DNA from: Kocuria sp. p3-SID1428
GTDB taxonomy: Bacteria; Actinomycetota; Actinomycetes; Actinomycetales; Micrococcaceae
NCBI RefSeq assembly: GCF_025149945.1
Contig: NZ_JALXVH010000029.1
Coordinates: forward strand, 1 to 36,744
Direction: 5' to 3'
Length of the DNA stretch: 36,744 nucleotides
Of this stretch, positions 32,620 through 36,744 are shown piece after piece. Within the stretch, counting starts at the first letter, position 1, and every line of letters begins with the position of its first letter. The translations under genes were made by a program, and so were the position numbers. The notes below the pieces were generated by a model. It worked only from the letters and a program-made list of their open reading frames with translations. It made no database searches and was not told the origin of the DNA.

Positions 32620-35025
32620 ATGCACGAGCCCCATCCCCTGCTCCCGCTGCTCGGCCGCGGCCCCGATCCCGAGCAGGTGCGCCACGTCCGGCAGCTGCCG
32701 GGACGCGCAGCCGAGACCGCTGCGTGGCCGGAGACGATCCACCCGGACGTGGTGGCCGCCTATGCCGCCTCGGGCATCGACCAGCCCTACGCCCATCAGG
32801 CCCGTGCCATCCGTGCGGTCTCCGAGGGGCACGTCATCGTGGCCACCGGAACCGCCTCCGGAAAGTCGCTGGCCTATCAGGCACCCGTGCTCTCCGGTCT
32901 GCACCGCGGGCGGCTGGCCGCACGCAGGGAGCCGGGCAGGCTGCAGCACCCCGAGGAGGCCACCGCCCTCTATCTCTCCCCCACCAAGGCCCTGGCCGCC
33001 GATCAGCTCAGCGCGCTGGAAGGGCTCATCCGTCGCGGCGGCGGGCCCGACGGCTCCGGCCTGGACGTCCGCGCCAGGACCTACGACGGCGACACCCCCG
33101 TCTCCGAGCGGCGCTGGATCCGCGATCACGCCGATGCCGTGCTGTGCAATCCGGACATGCTCCACGCGGGCGTACTGCCCAACCACCAGCAGTGGTCGCG
33201 ATTCCTGCGCCGACTGCGCTGGGTGATCGTCGACGAGGCCCATGTCTACCGCGGCGTGTTCGGCTCCCATGTGGCCGTCGTGCTGCGGCGCCTGCAGCGG
33301 GTCGCCGCCCTGTACGGCGCCGATCCGGTCTTCGTCGGGGCTTCGGCCACCTCGGCCCGGCCGCAGGAGTCCTTCGCCCGGCTGATCGGGGCGCCGAGCG
33401 AGGAGGTCGCAGCGATCCGCGAGGACACCTCCCCGCACGGGCCGGTCACGGTCGTGCTGTGGGAGCCCGAGCAGTCCGGGGCCGAGGGCGAGAACGGCGC
33501 ACCGGTGCGGCGCAGCGCCCTCGTGGAAGCGGCCGAGATGCTCACCGACCTGGTGCTGCGCCAAGTGCGCACCCTGGCCTTCGTGGGCTCGCGCCGGGGC
33601 TCGGAGACGATCGCCCAGATCGCCCACCGCCAGCTCGAGGAGATCGAGCCCGGCCTGGCCCACCGCGTGGCGGCCTACCGCTCCGGCTACCTCCCGGAGG
33701 AGCGCCGCGAGATCGAGCAGAAGCTGCGCGACGGCCGCCTGCTCGGGCTGTCGTCGACCTCGGCGCTCGAGCTCGGCATCGACATCGCCGGGCTCGACGC
33801 CGTGCTGGTGGCCGGGTGGCCGGGCACCCGAAGCTCGTTCTTCCAGCAGATCGGCCGCGCCGGTCGCGCCGGTCAGGATGCCCTGGCGGCGTTCATCGCC
33901 CGCGAGGACCCTCTGGACACCTACCTGGTCAATCACCACGAGGCGCTGTTCGACGACCCCCTCGAGGCCACCGTCTTCGATCCGGGCAATCCCTACGTGC
34001 TGGCCCCTCACCTGTGCGCGGCCGCCGCCGAGACCCCGCTGAAGCCCCAGGAGCTCGAGCTCTTCGGTCCCGGCGCGCCCGCGATCGTGACCGCTCTGGA
34101 GGAGGCGGGGCGCCTGCGTCGTCGCCCCGCGGGCTGGTACTGGACCCATGCTGAGGACCCTGCCGGCATGGTCTCGATCCGCGGCGACGGCGGCGGGCCC
34201 CTGCAGATCATCGAGACGGGCACCGGCCAGCTGCTCGGCTCGATCGGCACGTCGCAGGCTCATCAGCAGACCCATCCCGGGGCCGTGTACGTGCACCAGG
34301 GCCGCTCCTACGTGGTCGATGACCTGGACCTGGAGCATCACGTGGTCTCGGTGACCGGCGCCCAGCCGGAGTACTGGACCTCCGCCCGCGATGTCACCAC
34401 CGTGTCCGTGATCGAGGAGGAGCGCCGCCGGCAGTGGGGGCCGGTGACCGTGCGCTTCGGGCAGGTGCAGGTGACCTCGCAGGTCGTGTCCTTCCAGCGC
34501 AAGGCCGTGCCCGGCAACGAGGTGCTCGGCGAGGAGCCGCTGGATCTGCCGCCGACCGACCTGCGCACCCGCGGCGTCTGGTTCACGGCACCGGGCTCGA
34601 CGCTCGCGGCCGCGGGCATCGAGGAGCCGGATCTGCCGGGGGCCCTGCACGCGGCCGAGCACGCGATGATCGGGCTCCTGCCCCTGCTGGCCACGTGCGA
34701 CCGCTGGGACGTGGGCGGGCTGTCGACCGCGCTGCACGTCGACACCGAGCTGCCCACGATCTTCGTGCACGACGGCCACCCCGGAGGCGCGGGATTCGCC
34801 GAGCGCGGCTACGAAGTCGCCCGGCGCTGGCTGCAGGCCACCCGGGAGGCGATCACCGCCTGTGCGTGCGAGGCCGGCTGCCCGTCGTGCGTGCAGTCGC
34901 CCAAGTGCGGCAACCGGAACCAGCCGCTGGACAAGCAGGCCGCGGTGCGCCTGCTCGATGCTCTGCTCGAGGCGGCGCCCGAGGACGACTCGGGCGCCGC
35001 GCCGGAGGACGGCCCGAGGGCCTGA
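32620..35025 (+). CDS. DEAH-box helicase with DUF1998-type zinc-binding tail (MrfA/Hrq1-like)
   Basis: Superfamily 2 helicase of 801 residues. Motif I is ATGTASGKS (75-83) and motif II is DEAH (about 204-207). The second RecA domain has SSTSALELGIDIAGLDAV and the arginine-finger motif QQIGRAGRAGQ. The C-terminal end has four cysteines in CACEAGCPSCVQSPKCGN (about 747-764), the MrfA/DUF1998 zinc site linked in Bacillus to repair of mitomycin crosslinks. In actinobacteria this gene characteristically neighbours secretion and TadE-like genes, as here. The ATG at 32620 starts a conserved-looking N-terminus. Confidence 0.93.
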   Translation: MHEPHPLLPLLGRGPDPEQVRHVRQLPGRAAETAAWPETIHPDVVAAYAASGIDQPYAHQARAIRAVSEGHVIVATGTASGKSLAYQAPVLSGLHRGRLAARREPGRLQHPEEATALYLSPTKALAADQLSALEGLIRRGGGPDGSGLDVRARTYDGDTPVSERRWIRDHADAVLCNPDMLHAGVLPNHQQWSRFLRRLRWVIVDEAHVYRGVFGSHVAVVLRRLQRVAALYGADPVFVGASATSARPQESFARLIGAPSEEVAAIREDTSPHGPVTVVLWEPEQSGAEGENGAPVRRSALVEAAEMLTDLVLRQVRTLAFVGSRRGSETIAQIAHRQLEEIEPGLAHRVAAYRSGYLPEERREIEQKLRDGRLLGLSSTSALELGIDIAGLDAVLVAGWPGTRSSFFQQIGRAGRAGQDALAAFIAREDPLDTYLVNHHEALFDDPLEATVFDPGNPYVLAPHLCAAAAETPLKPQELELFGPGAPAIVTALEEAGRLRRRPAGWYWTHAEDPAGMVSIRGDGGGPLQIIETGTGQLLGSIGTSQAHQQTHPGAVYVHQGRSYVVDDLDLEHHVVSVTGAQPEYWTSARDVTTVSVIEEERRRQWGPVTVRFGQVQVTSQVVSFQRKAVPGNEVLGEEPLDLPPTDLRTRGVWFTAPGSTLAAAGIEEPDLPGALHAAEHAMIGLLPLLATCDRWDVGGLSTALHVDTELPTIFVHDGHPGGAGFAERGYEVARRWLQATREAITACACEAGCPSCVQSPKCGNRNQPLDKQAAVRLLDALLEAAPEDDSGAAPEDGPRA

Positions 35026-35069
35026 GCGCAGCGGCGGATGCCAGACTGGGAGCCCGAACGAGCCTGCTG

Positions 35070-35076
35070 AAGGAGG
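35070..35076 (+). promoter_or_regulatory. Strong Shine-Dalgarno of the PIG-L gene
   Basis: AAGGAGG nine bases before the ATG at 35086, one of the few near-perfect Shine-Dalgarno sequences in the window. It contrasts with the many leaderless starts and fixes this start codon. Confidence 0.7.
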
Positions 35077-35085
35077 CGAAGCGCC

Positions 35086-35799
35086 ATGGAGCCGCTGCCC
35101 GATGAGGACTTCCGCCGCGTGCTGTGCGTGGTGGCCCATCCCGATGACCTCGAGTACGGGGTCTCGGCCGCCGTGGCCAGCTGGGTCGCCCGCGGCATCG
35201 AGGTCTCCTATCTGCTGCTGACCGGCGGCGAGGCAGGGATGCAGCGCGATCCCGCCGAGACGGCTGCGCTGCGAGCCCAGGAGCAGGCCCGGGCCTGCGC
35301 GGAGGTGGGCGTCACCGACCTGACGATCCTCGATCACCCCGACGGCCACCTGGAGCCCTCGCTCGAGCTGCGCCGGGACATCGCCCGGCACATCCGCCGC
35401 GTGCGCCCGGATGCGGTGGTGACCATGACCTGGGCTGACGTGGTGCCGTGGGGGCTGTCCATGGCAGATCACCGCGTGGCCGGTCTGGCCGCCGCGGATG
35501 CCGTGCACGATGCCGACAACCGCTGGGTCTTCCGCGAACTCGCCGAGCAGGAGGGGCTCGAGCCGTGGGGTACCACCTGGCTGCTGGTCTCCGGCAGCGA
35601 CCAGCCGACCCACGCCGTCGATGTCAGCGGAGAGGCTCTGGAGCGCGGGATCGCCTCGCTCGAGCGCCACGAGCAGTACCTCGCCGATCTGCCGGATCAT
35701 CCGGCCCCGCGCGAGCTGATCACCGGTGTCACCGCCGAGGCCGGCCGGCAGCTCGGTGTGGAGGCGGCCGAGGCCTTCCGGGCCTTCCGGCTGCGCTGA
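35086..35799 (+). CDS. PIG-L/LmbE-family deacetylase
   Basis: Zinc-dependent N-acetyl-sugar deacetylase fold of 237 residues. The zinc motif AHPDD is at 17-21, TGGEAGM follows near 45-51, and the third ligand His lies in SMADHRVAG near 128. Relatives include MshB and Mca of mycothiol metabolism, but this protein is shorter and more general, so the substrate is unknown. It lies 60 bases downstream of the helicase on the same strand with its own strong Shine-Dalgarno and may share the helicase transcript. Confidence 0.92.
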   Translation: MEPLPDEDFRRVLCVVAHPDDLEYGVSAAVASWVARGIEVSYLLLTGGEAGMQRDPAETAALRAQEQARACAEVGVTDLTILDHPDGHLEPSLELRRDIARHIRRVRPDAVVTMTWADVVPWGLSMADHRVAGLAAADAVHDADNRWVFRELAEQEGLEPWGTTWLLVSGSDQPTHAVDVSGEALERGIASLERHEQYLADLPDHPAPRELITGVTAEAGRQLGVEAAEAFRAFRLR

Positions 35800-35806
35800 A
35801 TCGCCG

Positions 35807-35875
35807 GGAAGGCCCACGCCGCCACCGGCAGCTCGGCGGGGCCTTCCGCGACCGCTCTCGCGCTCCCGCGGAAGG
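35807..35875. terminator. Overlapping alternative hairpins between convergent genes
   Basis: GGAAGGCCC (35807-35815) pairs with GGGCCTTCC (35839-35847), while CCTTCCGCG (35842-35850) pairs with CGCGGAAGG (35867-35875). The two stems share the middle segment and exclude each other. Each would favour termination from one direction. Confidence 0.6.
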
Positions 35876-35892
35876 GGCCTCCGATGTGCGGC

Positions 35893-36339
35893 TCACGCGA
35901 ACGGGCTGTCCTGCGGCGCTCCGGCCCGGCTGCGACCGCGGGCCTGGCCGAAGACCGACAGCGCCGAGGGCAGGTCGATGCCCACCTCCACGTCGACCGT
36001 GGTGGCCTCGGGACCCACGACCGCGCAGTCGAGAACCTCCGCGCCGTTGAGCTCGGCCAGCTCGGCGGCGACCTCGCAGGGCTGCCCGATCCGCAGGCCG
36101 CGGGCGGTGTCTGCGGCGGCCAGCGCCGAGAGGTCGGCGGCGTTCTCGGCCCGGTGTGTCAGGATCGCGGCCTGCCCCACGCCCAGCGCGGCGACGATCA
36201 GGAAGACGGCGACCAGGGCGAGGATCAGCCCGAGGACCGTTCCCGCCCCGAGATCGGGATGCCGTCCCTCTTCACCCGAGGATCCGTCGTGTTCGCGCCC
36301 CCGGATCCCGATGGCGGCCCCGGGGCGCTCAGCCGCCAT
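35893..36339 (-). CDS. Rv3654c-like TadE/TadG-family secretion-neighbourhood protein
   Basis: A 148-residue protein with a polar N-terminus of about 30 residues. One hydrophobic segment follows (about 33-58, GTVLGLILALVAVFLIVAALG), then the TadG-like sequence HRAENAADLSALAAAD, and an extracytoplasmic tail with one Cys pair. This is the helicase/secretion-neighbourhood TadE-like family. It is presumed part of a tight-adherence (Flp pilus-like) export system whose ATPase and other parts lie beyond the window. The start overlaps the end of the upstream TadE-like gene by 11 bases. Confidence 0.85.
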   Translation of the reverse strand: MAAERPGAAIGIRGREHDGSSGEEGRHPDLGAGTVLGLILALVAVFLIVAALGVGQAAILTHRAENAADLSALAAADTARGLRIGQPCEVAAELAELNGAEVLDCAVVGPEATTVDVEVGIDLPSALSVFGQARGRSRAGAPQDSPFA

Positions 36340-36727
36340 CGACGATCACCTCCTCGCTGAAGGTCGTGGCCTCGGCAGAGACCTCGAGCGCCTGCCAGCG
36401 CCCCAGCACCCCGGGGGCGGGCAGCCGCACCGCGGCCGTGGCGCGGTCGTCATCGCGCTGCACGGAGACCACGGCGTCGTCGCCGGCGATGGTCTCGGCC
36501 TCGAGCTGCGCGTCTGCGGCCGATTCGCCGCGGGCCATCACGCGGGCGGCGGCCCCGGCGGCCTCTTCGGCTCGGACCTGCAGCATGGCGGCACCGCCGC
36601 AGGCCAGCAGCACGGCCAGCAGCAGGACGATCGAGGGCAGGACGATGGCGGTCTCGACGGTCACGGCGCCGTCGTCCCGGCTGCCGCCCGCGGGGCGATG
36701 TCGCACCGACCGGCGACGGGTCTGCAC
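36329..36727 (-). CDS. TadE-like pseudopilin-type protein (Rv3655c-like)
   Basis: A 132-residue protein. A basic N-terminus leads to DDGAVTVETAIVLPSIVLLL (18-37): a Gly followed by a hydrophobic helix with Glu at position five after it, the look of a TadE/pseudopilin prepilin-peptidase site. The rest is a small extracytoplasmic domain. GTG at 36727 is the start. A TGA in the first bases upstream (36744-36742) may be the end of a preceding tad gene. Together with the next gene it suggests the downstream end of a tad locus extending past the right edge. Confidence 0.85.
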   Translation of the reverse strand: MQTRRRSVRHRPAGGSRDDGAVTVETAIVLPSIVLLLAVLLACGGAAMLQVRAEEAAGAAARVMARGESAADAQLEAETIAGDDAVVSVQRDDDRATAAVRLPAPGVLGRWQALEVSAEATTFSEEVIVDGG

Positions 36728-36744
36728 TGGGCGGATGCTGTTCA

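Noticed and set aside
32497..35817. A 1106-codon open frame on the minus strand across the helicase and PIG-L genes
   Set aside because: The product is Gly/Arg/Ala/His-rich low-complexity text without motifs, whereas the + strand encodes two clear enzymes. It is an artefact of the high GC content.

Overview
The window is chromosomal DNA of a very high-GC actinobacterium. The best guess is Micrococcales, Micrococcaceae-like (Kocuria, Micrococcus or Arthrobacter relatives). This rests on strong G/C third-position bias, many GTG starts, a 32-residue bS22-type ribosomal protein, cytochrome c maturation by the ResB/CcsB system, menaquinone genes, a lysine/arginine-tailed TopA, and the actinobacterial neighbourhood of a DEAH helicase beside TadE-like genes. 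I saw no tRNA, rRNA, CRISPR array, insertion sequence, integrase or phage gene. No gap between genes exceeds about 225 bases, so this is compact core genome.

Layout. 1-2635 (-): HrpB-type helicase, cut by the window edge. 2737-5923 (+): menB, menE, menA. 5949-6787 (-): DUF4229 membrane protein and an Rrf2 regulator, divergent from a TauE/SafE exporter (6963-7943, +). Two more + genes follow: a PLDc_N membrane protein and an apparently shortened GNAT protein. 9336-14449 (-): cytochrome c maturation cluster, read as histidine phosphatase, TlpA/ResA, CcdA, ResB, CcsB. Just upstream of it lie a glutaredoxin-like gene and the tiny bS22 gene. 15233-19551 (-): acuC, an ArsR regulator, gdhA and a GntR/FCD regulator. 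19749-22992 (+): TrkH/TrkA potassium uptake pair and an antigen-85-like esterase. 23062-28641 (-): proC, sugar-phosphate isomerase-like gene, Ppx/GppA, topA. 28802-32500 (-): two paralogous PPOX flavoproteins flanking a SAM methyltransferase and the tRNA hydroxylase TrhO. 32620-35799 (+): DEAH helicase with DUF1998-type tail, and a PIG-L deacetylase. 35893-36727 (-): two TadE-like genes.

How the genes fit together. MenB, MenE and MenA build the menaquinone ring and attach its tail. TlpA, CcdA, ResB and CcsB reduce apocytochrome and deliver and ligate heme outside the membrane. Together they supply the respiratory chain. From memory, the order histidine phosphatase, thioredoxin, CcdA, ResB, CcsB matches M. 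tuberculosis Rv0525-Rv0529, and Ppx, isomerase, proC matches Rv0496, Rv0498, Rv0500. GdhA links nitrogen and carbon metabolism and has a GntR regulator directly downstream.

The most striking cross-window pattern is regulatory. At least seven genes have a TANNNT-like -10 element ending 6-7 bases before the start codon, the mark of leaderless transcription. Several upstream regions also carry perfect dyads that look like operators. I did not find a clearly new multi-gene system. The best leads are these dyads, the long disordered tails on the ArsR and GntR regulators, the truncated GNAT gene, and the paired PPOX paralogues around trhO and the methyltransferase.
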